From: Arenibacter sp. P308M17
Lineage (GTDB): Bacteria > Bacteroidota > Bacteroidia > Flavobacteriales > Flavobacteriaceae
DNA: 64,000 bases
Direction of reading: 5' to 3'
Assembly: GCF_003426735.1 (NCBI RefSeq)
Contig: NZ_QVON01000001.1
Location: 248,001-312,000, forward strand
Shown: positions 9,223-16,928 of the stretch, in pieces
Position numbering within the stretch: position 1 is the stretch's first letter
Layout: every line of letters starts with the position of its first letter
Translations under genes and position numbers: made by a program
The notes under the pieces: generated by a model
Database searches by the model: none
What the model was told of the DNA's origin: nothing
Seen by the model: only the letters and a program-made list of their open reading frames with translations

Positions 9223-9581
9223 GAATAAATTTTAGTAAAGTTTGAAAAGGGGCTAAAGATACTACATCAATCCAAGTTTTGGGCAAAAAACTCAAAATTG
9301 GCCTAAGATGTTAAAGTTTTTTAATGGAAGTGATTTATACTTTTTGGTTAAGTACATGACAAAAATCGTTTCAACATGGTTTCTCGGAAAATCAGTTTAA
9401 CCCCAAACCCTAAAGCCTGCCTGTCCGGTAGGCAGGGGAGCCTGATTTTCCTTGATTTCTCCCTTTAGGGTCGGGGCCAAAAATTGAGGAAAATCATGCA
9501 AAATTAAATTTTGTCATGTACTATAACTTTTTGAAAATAACCTTGTTTTTTTCGGGGCATTACAGAAGAGTTCTGTAAATT
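9223..9581. other. Intergenic spacer holding a structured repeat element
   Basis: This 359-bp spacer has no gene. About half is a nested inverted-repeat element (9351-9522); a short hairpin, TTACAGAA-gag-TTCTGTAA (9560-9578), sits just after the DUF3570 stop and could aid termination although it lacks a U-run. Confidence 0.65.
9351..9522. repeat. MITE/BIME-like element with 14-bp inverted ends
   Basis: AGTACATGACAAAA (9351-9364) and its exact reverse complement (9509-9522) bound 172 bp. Inside are further paired arms: GGAAAATCAG with CTGATTTTCC, CCCTAAAG with CTTTAGGG, and a CCTGCCT...AGGCAGG hairpin at 9416-9436. The nesting suggests a folded RNA or a non-autonomous mobile element. It has no coding capacity. 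Confidence 0.65.
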
Positions 9582-10859
9582 TTAATCCATTATAAACTTG
9601 GCGCCCAATTCAAAAATGCTGGCACTTAATCCGGTAGTTCTTTCGTATTGGTTAAACCTAAAACTAATGCTCTTTAATCCAAATTTCCACACTTTGCTCT
9701 GGGTAAAAATGTCCTTATAGGTAACGCCCAAGCCATATTGGCTGCTGTCAAAGCCCGAAAGGTCGTAATCCGAGGTGTAATATTCATAGGTGGACAAGGC
9801 CGTTTCCTTGGCGTAAAAATAATTGGAGGCAGTTTGGGTATAGTAACGGTACATAGGATATATCGTAAACTTATCCGATATTTTTACCGGTATTTCCAAA
9901 CTTCCCGTATAGGCGGTCACCCCCCAATCATCGTAATAGTATCTGAAATAGGCCCTAAGGCTTATAAGTTCGTTGAAATAGTATGAGATTCGGCCTCCTA
10001 GGGGAATTTTAAACCTACTTTCAGGCAATATTTCCACATTGTCCGCCAATTGAAACTCTTCTATAAAAAAGTTGTTCCTGTCCTGCAGATACACCCTTTG
10101 GTGCGGAGTGGACAGCAATCCTTCCTGAAAAATAAAGTCGAGCGAAAGGGATGCCTGAAAACGCTTGGTGATGATTTGGGAAAAAATAAGGGAAACGGAA
10201 TACGAATTCCGATTAAGTTTATCAAATTCATTGAAAAGGGGGGAATAGGTGCCGTTGCCACTGATTCGATTATCAAAAAAGCCTTCCCGTAATTCAATGG
10301 GGTACTGTGGTTTATAGGTATCCAGATATACTTGTCCGCTAATTCCCAATTCCGTATTTTTTTCGTTCATGAGATGGGTGTAGCCACCACCGAAGCCTAT
10401 GGAAAAATAATCATACTCTGCAGATACCGCAATATTGCCGCTAAGGATATTATTTCGATCCTTGGAGCTATGGGTAAAGGTGGGGTGAAAATAAGTTAGG
10501 GCATCACTTCTTGATGCGCCGGAGGAGGCTACCCACGGACTGGCCGTATTGTTGCCGTCAAAAGGGTTGATATTGCTGGAAGAAGCTGAGGTATAGGCCG
10601 ATATTCCAGCGTCCAGACTCAGAACATTATCCTCCCCAATAGGAATGCTCACAATGATCGTTGGGGTCATATCCGTCAATTTTTCTGTTCCCTCCCCACC
10701 CGTAACAGCGGCATTGTTTCCGTCCTGACTGTAATAACTATATAGCAGCTCCACTTCAGGGGTCTCCAAAACTTTTTTTATATATTCTTGATTGTTTTCT
10801 TGGGAAATTCCTGCCCATGAAACCATTCCAAAAAATAAGATACATCCTATTGCCTTCAT
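9582..10859 (-). CDS. DUF3570 outer-membrane protein
   Basis: This 425-residue protein matches what I recall of the DUF3570 family. A signal peptide (about 1-20) is followed by VELLYSYYSQDGNNAAVTGG (about 36-54), SAYTSASSSNINPFDG (about 87-102) and long amphipathic strands ending in an aromatic-rich C terminus, consistent with an outer-membrane beta-barrel. Residues 113-116 are SGAS (10512-10523), resembling the [ST]GA[ST] core to which ApbE attaches FMN. It starts 6 bp after DUF4266 and is last in the thioredoxin/ApbE/DUF4266/DUF3570 operon. The barrel is a reasonable prediction; flavinylation is inference. Confidence 0.85.
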   Translation of the reverse strand: MKAIGCILFFGMVSWAGISQENNQEYIKKVLETPEVELLYSYYSQDGNNAAVTGGEGTEKLTDMTPTIIVSIPIGEDNVLSLDAGISAYTSASSSNINPFDGNNTASPWVASSGASRSDALTYFHPTFTHSSKDRNNILSGNIAVSAEYDYFSIGFGGGYTHLMNEKNTELGISGQVYLDTYKPQYPIELREGFFDNRISGNGTYSPLFNEFDKLNRNSYSVSLIFSQIITKRFQASLSLDFIFQEGLLSTPHQRVYLQDRNNFFIEEFQLADNVEILPESRFKIPLGGRISYYFNELISLRAYFRYYYDDWGVTAYTGSLEIPVKISDKFTIYPMYRYYTQTASNYFYAKETALSTYEYYTSDYDLSGFDSSQYGLGVTYKDIFTQSKVWKFGLKSISFRFNQYERTTGLSASIFELGAKFIMD

Positions 10860-10865
10860 TCTATT

Positions 10866-11075
10866 TTAATTGCATCCGCAACCACCACCTGTTTTGCCCC
10901 CATTGGCCCCAGCAGCAGCTTCCCGATAAATATGAAAATTGGTTTCAAAGCGTTCCAGACTTTTGGTGGCCAAATCCATTTCTTCATCGTTGAGGTATAC
11001 TTTGTCGTATTCCTTTACCGCAACGCATGAGGATAGTGATAAAATGCCAATAATAGGAAGGATCAAATGTCGCAT
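10866..11075 (-). CDS. DUF4266 small lipoprotein with a C-terminal GGGCGC tail
   Basis: This 69-residue protein starts at ATG 11075, four bases after the ApbE stop; longer upstream starts would run into apbE. A signal peptide ends in LSSC (lipidated Cys17). The short mature chain ends in GGKTGGGCGCN, with two cysteines split by Gly at the very C terminus, the DUF4266 hallmark. Two close cysteines could bind metal, form a disulfide or take a modification. Its conserved company with ApbE, thioredoxin and DUF3570 suggests an envelope redox complex. The function is unknown. Confidence 0.82.
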   Translation of the reverse strand: MRHLILPIIGILSLSSCVAVKEYDKVYLNDEEMDLATKSLERFETNFHIYREAAAGANGGKTGGGCGCN

Positions 11076-11079
11076 AATG

Positions 11080-12069
11080 TTATTGGGTTTTGTTAAGTTC
11101 AATATTTTGGGAAGTGTGAATATTGTTTTGGTCATCAATAATAATGCATTCCACCCCTTTAATTTGGTCGATCATATTAAGTCCCGTTTCCGTTCCAGTA
11201 ATAAAAACGGAGGTAGCCAGCGCATCGCACAATTCGGCACTAAGGGCAAAAATGGTGACGCTTTGGATACCTGTGGAGGGGTATCCCGTTCTTGGGTCGA
11301 TAATATGGCTATATTTTACCCCATTAAAGGTGACGTATTTTTCATAATTACCCGAGGTGGCCACTGCTGCATTGACAACGGGGAACCAGGAGAAAATGTT
11401 GTCCTTGTTCAAAGGATTGGTTATGCCTACCATCCAATCCTTGCCGTCCGCTTGTTTCCCCCAAGTTGTCAGATCCCCGGAGGCATTGATTATTCCGGCT
11501 TTTACCCCTTCGGCCTTTAACATGCTCCTTACCTTATCGGCAGCATAACCTTTACCAATGGCCCCGAAACCTATTTTCATACCCTCCAATTTTAAAAATA
11601 CGGTTTGCGCCTTTTTGTCCAGTACAATATTTTGGTAGCCGATCTTGGCAACCGAATTTTTTATGGCCTCTTTAGAGGGCATTTGGGCCATACTGCCATC
11701 ATATTTCCAAACCTTGTCCATGGAGGCATAAGTAATATCGAAGGCACCGTCCGTAATTTTGGAAACGGTGATGCACCGTTCGATCAGATCTATTAATTCT
11801 TGATCTACTTTTACGGGTGATATGCCCGCATTTTTATTTATTTCAGAGGTTTGTGAGCTAGGGTTCCAGGAGGAAATCAACTTTTCAATTCTAGAAATTT
11901 CTTCAATGGCCATGTCTATATAATGGTTGGCAGCAGTTTCATCCGGGGCAACGATAGTAATATCGAACCTGCTACCCATTAACTTTGTAGTTCGTCTTTG
12001 TGCCTGTTCTTGGGGAAAAACGGTACCATAAACTAGAATGGCAATTGCCAATACCATTGGGATTTTCAA
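11080..12069 (-). CDS. apbE: FAD:protein FMN transferase (ApbE)
   Basis: The 329-residue ApbE-family protein carries the expected motifs: GAIGKGYAAD (169-178), NASGD (195-199), HIIDPRTGYP (255-264) and the metal-site segment CDALATS (281-287). An N-terminal hydrophobic signal (about 1-18) puts it in the periplasm, where ApbE moves FMN from FAD onto a Thr/Ser of target proteins. Its start overlaps the thioredoxin stop by 4 nt. No Nqr or Rnf subunit is nearby; the only neighbour with a target-like motif is DUF3570 (SGAS). Confidence 0.93.
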   Translation of the reverse strand: MKIPMVLAIAILVYGTVFPQEQAQRRTTKLMGSRFDITIVAPDETAANHYIDMAIEEISRIEKLISSWNPSSQTSEINKNAGISPVKVDQELIDLIERCITVSKITDGAFDITYASMDKVWKYDGSMAQMPSKEAIKNSVAKIGYQNIVLDKKAQTVFLKLEGMKIGFGAIGKGYAADKVRSMLKAEGVKAGIINASGDLTTWGKQADGKDWMVGITNPLNKDNIFSWFPVVNAAVATSGNYEKYVTFNGVKYSHIIDPRTGYPSTGIQSVTIFALSAELCDALATSVFITGTETGLNMIDQIKGVECIIIDDQNNIHTSQNIELNKTQ

Positions 12070-12500
12070 CCTTCAAACGATTTTAAAAGTGCTATATATT
12101 CTTTGACGGAAATATTCTTAAACCCGGTTTGGCCCAGAATATTGCCATTGGAATCCAAAACTAGCACCAAGGGGAAATATCCGTTTTTATTATACTTTTC
12201 TGCAAGTTGGGCGTTTTTCTTTTTTTGGTCTTCTTGGAGTTGGTTGGCTTTTTTTCGTGGAAAGTCTGCCCTTAGCATAATCCAATGGTCCTTGGCATAA
12301 TCCTGAAATTCTTGGGCCTGCCAAATACTTTTATCCAATTTTATGCAGGGCGCGCACCAATCGGAACCAGAGAAGACCATTACTATATTCCGGTTACTTT
12401 CTTTGGCCATTGCCGCTGCGGCGGACCAATCGGTTTCCCAGTTTTGAGCGGTTATTAGACTTGATATCAACAGCGCCATTATTAAAGTCCACTTCTTCAT
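12066..12500 (-). CDS. Secreted thioredoxin-fold protein (WCAPC)
   Basis: This 144-residue thioredoxin-like protein has a signal peptide (about 1-18, ending ITAQ) and an active site WCAPC (48-52). The cis-Pro region is YFPLVLVLD (about 108-116). It would act as a periplasmic disulfide reductase or isomerase. It is the first gene of the operon and overlaps apbE by 4 nt. A likely partner is the CGC tail of DUF4266. An FNR-like palindrome lies about 50 bp upstream. Confidence 0.88.
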   Translation of the reverse strand: MKKWTLIMALLISSLITAQNWETDWSAAAAMAKESNRNIVMVFSGSDWCAPCIKLDKSIWQAQEFQDYAKDHWIMLRADFPRKKANQLQEDQKKKNAQLAEKYNKNGYFPLVLVLDSNGNILGQTGFKNISVKEYIALLKSFEG

Positions 12501-12546
12501 TTGAAATGTTTAAGTGATAAAAGTATTGCTTTTGAAAATATCAAAT

Positions 12547-12562
12547 CATGATAACTATCATG
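12547..12562. promoter_or_regulatory. CRP/FNR-like palindrome upstream of the thioredoxin/apbE operon
   Basis: CATGATA-ac-TATCATG is a 7-bp perfect inverted repeat containing TGAT-N4-ATCA, the core layout of FNR/DNR-type sites. Its centre is about 54 bp before the thioredoxin start codon, a suitable place for promoter control. No CRP/FNR regulator is encoded in the window. Confidence 0.5.
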
Positions 12563-12656
12563 TTTATTTTGTCGGGCTAAAATCAATTCCTTACATTCAG
12601 TAGTTGATCAAAATCTTGGATAAGAAGGATTCCTTAATAATATAATTGAAAAGTAA

Positions 12657-13571
12657 TTACCGTTTTAAGGTATTTAACCATCCTACCCATTGATCGGTCC
12701 AACTGGCCAGATGTGGGTCATTTAGGCCCAATGCAAAACCGTGGCCCCCTGTTGGATAGATATGCATTTCAGCAGGAACTTGGTGCTGCACCAATGCGGT
12801 ATAAAATAATAGGCTATTTTCTACGGGAACAGCAGTATCGTCCGTGGCATGGACCAAAAAAGTGGGCGGCGTATCGGCCGTAACCTGTAATTCGTTGGAG
12901 AAATGATCCAACATTTTTTGGGAAGGATTTTCTCCCAATAGGTTTTTCCTGGAGCCTCCGTGAGTATTGGGTTCCCCCATGGTAATTACCGGATAGGCCA
13001 GGGTCATGAAATCTGGACGTGCACTTTGTTCGTCAATGACATCTTTCTTGGGGTAAACATTTTCATTAAAGTGGGTGCCCAAGGTAGAGGCCAAATGTCC
13101 TCCTGCAGAAAAGCCTATGATACCAATGTTGCGGGGATCAATATTCCATTCAGTAGCCCTGGAACGCACTGTCCTCATGGCCCTTTGTGCATCTTGTAAG
13201 GGTACTATGTGCATATTTGTTTGGGATTTTGCACTGGGCAAACGATATTTTACCACAATGCCTGCAATACCCTTGGAATTTAAGAATTTGGCGAAATCGG
13301 TCCCCTCCCAATCATAGGCCAGTATTCCGTAACCACCACCTGGAAATATCAATACCGCCTGTCCTGTGGCATTTTTTTTGGAAGGCAGATATACTTCCAA
13401 TTCTGGTATTTGCACCTTGGCGATCCTCACAATATCCGCACTAATCGCCTCCTCTTTTTCATTCGTTTTTATAGTATTTGGAATGTCGTTGGGCCAAAGC
13501 GGAAGTACGGTGTTTTGTGCGAAAGTAGTCATAGTAAATAAACAGCTCAAGAGAAAATGAAATGGTTTCAT
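12657..13571 (-). CDS. Secreted alpha/beta hydrolase (BD-FAE/acetyl-esterase type)
   Basis: The 304-residue esterase has a signal peptide (about 1-19). The catalytic set is visible: FPGGGYG oxyanion region (76-82), nucleophile Ser155 in GFSAGG, an Asp in HATDDTAVP (241-249) and His277 in GGHGFA. This resembles bacterial carbohydrate acetyl-esterases and feruloyl-type BD-FAE enzymes. It would remove acyl groups from glycans in the periplasm. It is separated from the thioredoxin operon by 156 bp and its stop lacks a clear hairpin. The glycan is unknown. Confidence 0.85.
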   Translation of the reverse strand: MKPFHFLLSCLFTMTTFAQNTVLPLWPNDIPNTIKTNEKEEAISADIVRIAKVQIPELEVYLPSKKNATGQAVLIFPGGGYGILAYDWEGTDFAKFLNSKGIAGIVVKYRLPSAKSQTNMHIVPLQDAQRAMRTVRSRATEWNIDPRNIGIIGFSAGGHLASTLGTHFNENVYPKKDVIDEQSARPDFMTLAYPVITMGEPNTHGGSRKNLLGENPSQKMLDHFSNELQVTADTPPTFLVHATDDTAVPVENSLLFYTALVQHQVPAEMHIYPTGGHGFALGLNDPHLASWTDQWVGWLNTLKR

Positions 13572-14083
13572 TATTATTTTTGAATTGGTTGATAAGGTTA
13601 AAGATAGAAAATTTGGATGAACAAGAAGGTTAATGGTTTTTTAAGCGCATCCTATTCCCCGAAATGAATTGTTTTAAGCGATTTTCACTGTAATAAGGGC
13701 TATATTTTAATACATATGGGATATTGAAATATGTTTTTCAATAGTTATTAGTTACTAATATTTTTTTAAAACATTGATAATAAATGTATTACAATATTGA
13801 CATTATTTAACTTTCTATATTTCACTAGAAGTTTTAAAGGTGACTCCGTAGAAATGACCACGGCAGTCATTTCGAACAACCGATAGAGGGAGAAATCGAA
13901 GATTCACGAATACCTTTAAAATAAAAATGACATGGGCTAAATCGCACAAATGGACCGCTCCAAACTAGGCCAGGGCCAAATCCTATAGTAAATTCAAATA
14001 TATGCGATTTCTCTATGAATACTTATTGGGACCTGTATAATATGGTGTCTTTTATCGAGGTAGTTGTTGGGTTGCGTAATGAA
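13572..14083. other. AT-rich spacer with a REP-like remnant
   Basis: The 512 bp show no convincing gene. Around 13851-13873, GAAATGAC pairs with GTCATTTC, followed by GAGAAATCGA, a pattern like a degenerate REP element. The remainder is very AT-rich and unassigned. Confidence 0.5.
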
Positions 14084-16201
14084 TTAATTTTTCTTTGTAG
14101 TAATCTCTATAACTCCATTCTTTCCTTGTTTTCCATATTTCTTTGTAGTTTCAGCACCTGGCCTATAAGTAGTCGTGCTTTCAACCTCCGAATATTTCAA
14201 GGTGGGAACAAAATTCTTGCCCTTGTTTACACCGTTCACATAAATGACAGCTTTTTCCATTCCATTCCGTCTAAATGGGCTTAAGTCATAGATGTCATCC
14301 GGGTCGTTCATATTGATGCTATAACCAACCTTCCATTTGCTAATTTGAGTGGTTTCACCTTCATGTTTTATGACTTCAATACTTTCCACAGAGCCCGGTG
14401 TGTTGCCGTTTAGGTTGCCATTGGATTGTGGGTCACTGTTATTGTTGCCGGACTGGACCTTCCATTCACTTTTTTTGGAAGTAATTTCAATTACTCCATT
14501 TTTTTCTCCTTTTTTGCCGTATTTATTCAAGGCCGCGTCTCCTTTTAACACCTTCATGTTTTCGATTGAACTAGGGGGGATGGTACCAAAATTAAAATCC
14601 GAATCTTTTTCGACACCATCAATAATAAATAAAGGTTCCTTATCGGATTTAATGTAGGTGTAAGGATTGATTTGGGTATTTGCTGGGGTTTTGTCGACTG
14701 TTATCGCGTTATGATAACTTTTAGTCGTAATCTCTATAGCACCATCTTTTGCTTTTTCACCGTATTTATTGGTAGCCGTAGCTCCTTTTACTACATTAAT
14801 ACTGTGTATGTCCGCAGGGTCAACTTCACTGGCCTTTGAGTCCTTAGTTGCCTTAACTCCATTTATAATGATCATTGGGTCTGTTGGGACTGAATTATTC
14901 GTCGTTGGTGATGCCTTGATATGGATTGTTTCAGGATTAGGATTAGTTTTTCGAATTTGGTTATAGGTTTTAAGTCCATCTAGGTTATCATATTGGTCCG
15001 ACCCATGACCCATAGAAATAATTTTACCATCCTTATCGGCTTCAACATATAATGAAAATGGTTTTATACCACTCTGGTCATTAAATGTATTGGTGCCGGT
15101 GATGGTAGAATTGTCAGCTTTGGATACGGTGAACGACGATGATATATTTATGATCACTCCTATTTGGTTTCTCTTAATGTCTGTAAAAGATTGGGAAATG
15201 TTATAAACTCTTTTAAGGGTGCTGGTTATCTTTTCCAAATCTTCATCTGAAGTATTTCTATCAATTGTAAACTCAACTTTGGTGGTTTCGTTGCTACCGT
15301 TTACTAATGATGATTCCTGTATGTTAGTTGAGGAATTTACCTTTGTAACCGTTTTAGTATTAAATGCTAGTAAAAAGAAGGCAAGGCCAGGAATTACAAG
15401 ACTAAATTTCCAGGCTTTGAATTTGTTTGATCTGTTTTTGTTTAACATGACGATTCGTTTTTTGATTGATGATGTATAAAATGGATTGATAATTGATGAA
15501 TATTGTTGTTCTGCTGAGGAATTTTTTAGTAATAGGTATTGATATTCCTTAGAGTTGTCCATTTTTTTTGTAGCACAATGGTCCGCTATATATTCCAAAT
15601 TTTGTGTTAGTGATTTTTTGTAAAGCCATACAAAGGGATTTACCCATTGAAACGCAGAAAATAACTGGATCAACAAAATATCTATGGAATGCCATTGAAG
15701 CACGTGTATTTTTTCATGGGCAATGATTTTTTCCAATTCATCTGTCCGGTGCATGTCCGGATTGTAAACGATGAGATTGAAAAAGGAAAAGGGAGAAGTG
15801 TTGGTTTTGGACTCTATATATTTAAAGTCTTTATCATTAATAATGGTTCCTTGTTTTATCAAGCGCCTTAATGATAATAGTTGAACTCCAAGTCGTCCCA
15901 GAAAAAGGAGTACACCACAGGCGTATAGTATTGCAATTATGTTCCACCTATTAAGTGTAGTAGCGCTTATGGGAGTGGATTCCATAGTCGGGGATTCGGT
16001 CAAAGTTAAGGGTAGGGGGTCTACCAGAATAATCTCGGTAAGCGTCCAGATAGGAAAAATTAGGGCCATGACAATCCCCAAAATCAGAAAAACCCTATGG
16101 AAGGTTAAAAAGGTCTCCTTTTCCAGGAAAAGTTTAAAGCAGCACCAAAAAAGACCAAGAATACCACTGCTTTTTACCAGGTATATAAGGAAATCTTCCA
16201 T
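14084..16201 (-). CDS. BlaR1-like M56 metallopeptidase with three TonB-plug-like repeats
   Basis: The 705-residue protein begins with membrane helices (about 4-23, 36-58, 87-110), then an M56 zinc protease with HEKIH (162-166) and a downstream LEYIADHCA (202-210), and a further helix at about 265-282. The extracytoplasmic C-terminal part contains three segments resembling SusC plug domains: about 441-494, 522-575 and 650-703, each with a [VI][IF][IY][VI][ND]GV core and a KYGxxxxxGxIEIT ending. Its start shares one base with the BlaI stop. It probably senses an envelope signal and cleaves the BlaI-like repressor. The sensor ligand is unknown. Confidence 0.87.
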   Translation of the reverse strand: MEDFLIYLVKSSGILGLFWCCFKLFLEKETFLTFHRVFLILGIVMALIFPIWTLTEIILVDPLPLTLTESPTMESTPISATTLNRWNIIAILYACGVLLFLGRLGVQLLSLRRLIKQGTIINDKDFKYIESKTNTSPFSFFNLIVYNPDMHRTDELEKIIAHEKIHVLQWHSIDILLIQLFSAFQWVNPFVWLYKKSLTQNLEYIADHCATKKMDNSKEYQYLLLKNSSAEQQYSSIINPFYTSSIKKRIVMLNKNRSNKFKAWKFSLVIPGLAFFLLAFNTKTVTKVNSSTNIQESSLVNGSNETTKVEFTIDRNTSDEDLEKITSTLKRVYNISQSFTDIKRNQIGVIINISSSFTVSKADNSTITGTNTFNDQSGIKPFSLYVEADKDGKIISMGHGSDQYDNLDGLKTYNQIRKTNPNPETIHIKASPTTNNSVPTDPMIIINGVKATKDSKASEVDPADIHSINVVKGATATNKYGEKAKDGAIEITTKSYHNAITVDKTPANTQINPYTYIKSDKEPLFIIDGVEKDSDFNFGTIPPSSIENMKVLKGDAALNKYGKKGEKNGVIEITSKKSEWKVQSGNNNSDPQSNGNLNGNTPGSVESIEVIKHEGETTQISKWKVGYSINMNDPDDIYDLSPFRRNGMEKAVIYVNGVNKGKNFVPTLKYSEVESTTTYRPGAETTKKYGKQGKNGVIEITTKKN

Positions 16202-16560
16202 TAGTTCTTTTTTTCTATGTGCTTTATAATTTCTTTCAATTCTTCCACACTTATTTTATCCTCGGAGGCAAAATGTGATACCAGATTCTTATATGAATTA
16301 TTAAAATAATCCTCAATGGCTCCACTAATGAATTGCTTTCGATACTCTTCCTTGGCTACTAAAGGGTAGTATTGGTGGGTATTTCCGTAGGCTTCATGGG
16401 ATACATATCCCTTTTCTTCCAGATTACGGATAATCGTGGAAAGGGTGTTATAATGGGGTCTGTCTTTCGTAAATTTAGCAAGAACATCCTTTACAAAAGC
16501 CTTCTTCAAATCCCACAAAACTTTCATTACCTCTTCCTCCTTGTTGGTCAATTTCTTCAT
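16201..16560 (-). CDS. BlaI/MecI/CopY-family repressor
   Basis: This 119-residue winged-helix protein starts at MKKLTNKEEEVM (ATG 16560), the normal family beginning; the frame stays open to 16716 but that extension covers the operator region. The HTH (about 25-65) includes HYNTLSTIIRNLEEKGYVSHE, followed by a helical dimerisation tail. It represses its own operon and is inactivated by proteolysis when the partner M56 protease is triggered. TAATG overlap couples it to the protease gene. Confidence 0.92.
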   Translation of the reverse strand: MKKLTNKEEEVMKVLWDLKKAFVKDVLAKFTKDRPHYNTLSTIIRNLEEKGYVSHEAYGNTHQYYPLVAKEEYRKQFISGAIEDYFNNSYKNLVSHFASEDKISVEELKEIIKHIEKKN

Positions 16561-16685
16561 AGCTGCTTTATTTATCATTTGTTGGGCGTTACGGCAAAGG
16601 CCGCCAGGCTTTACGTTACAAGTCCTCGTTCTGGAATCCATAACTGCGGGCTTTTCACTCCAATCCTTAACGCAGGTCAAACATA

Positions 16686-16703
16686 CAACTATATATTTAG
16701 TTG
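16686..16703. promoter_or_regulatory. Secondary BlaI-type operator
   Basis: CAACTA-tatatt-TAGTTG is an inverted repeat of 6 bp arms, with the same AACTA/TAGTT half-sites as in the neighbouring 36-bp palindrome. It lies about 125 bp before the BlaI start. Confidence 0.5.
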
Positions 16704-16706
16704 TGC

Positions 16707-16742
16707 AACTACACAAATAGTTAATTAACTATTTGTGTAGTT
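16707..16742. promoter_or_regulatory. 36-bp perfect palindrome, probable BlaI operator
   Basis: Positions 16707-16742 read identically on both strands. Key parts are ACTACAC and GTGTAGT at the ends, with AGTTAATTAACT in the middle. The outer TACA...TGTA halves fit MecI/BlaI-type operators. The site lies upstream of the blaI-like gene and probably overlaps its promoter. Confidence 0.65.
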
Positions 16743-16860
16743 TTTATTCGTTAAGGCCAGAAATGTCTATGCGTCAGGATCATTCAAAAAGGCCCCTTAT
16801 GTGCGCAATGGGTTTAAACCAACGTTTTTCTAAAAGTGATGGTGACATCAAAAAAAAAAA

Positions 16861-16886
16861 TGGTTGGCTAAGAATTTAGCCAACCA
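16861..16886. terminator. Bidirectional intrinsic terminator
   Basis: TGGTTGGCTAA (16861-16871) pairs with TTAGCCAACCA (16876-16886) around a 4-nt loop. An A-tract precedes and a T-tract follows, so it works on both strands. It ends the SusCD-1 operon 43 bp past the susD stop. Confidence 0.85.
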
Positions 16887-16928
16887 TTTTTTTAATCAAT
16901 AAACACTTACTTTTTTGTCAAATCACAA

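Larger units (their letters stand above)
16561..16928. other. Operator and terminator spacer between blaI-like and susD genes
   Basis: The 368 bp contain two BlaI-type palindromes (16686-16703 and 16707-16742) and a bidirectional terminator (16861-16886). No gene is supported. Confidence 0.7.

Noticed and set aside
9560-9578. TTACAGAA-gag-TTCTGTAA hairpin after DUF3570 as a terminator
   Set aside because: It lacks a U-run on the minus strand; it is noted in the spacer entry but not called a terminator.
16561-16716. N-terminal extension of the BlaI-like repressor
   Set aside because: The added residues are unlike the family and span the operator region; the normal family start is at 16560.
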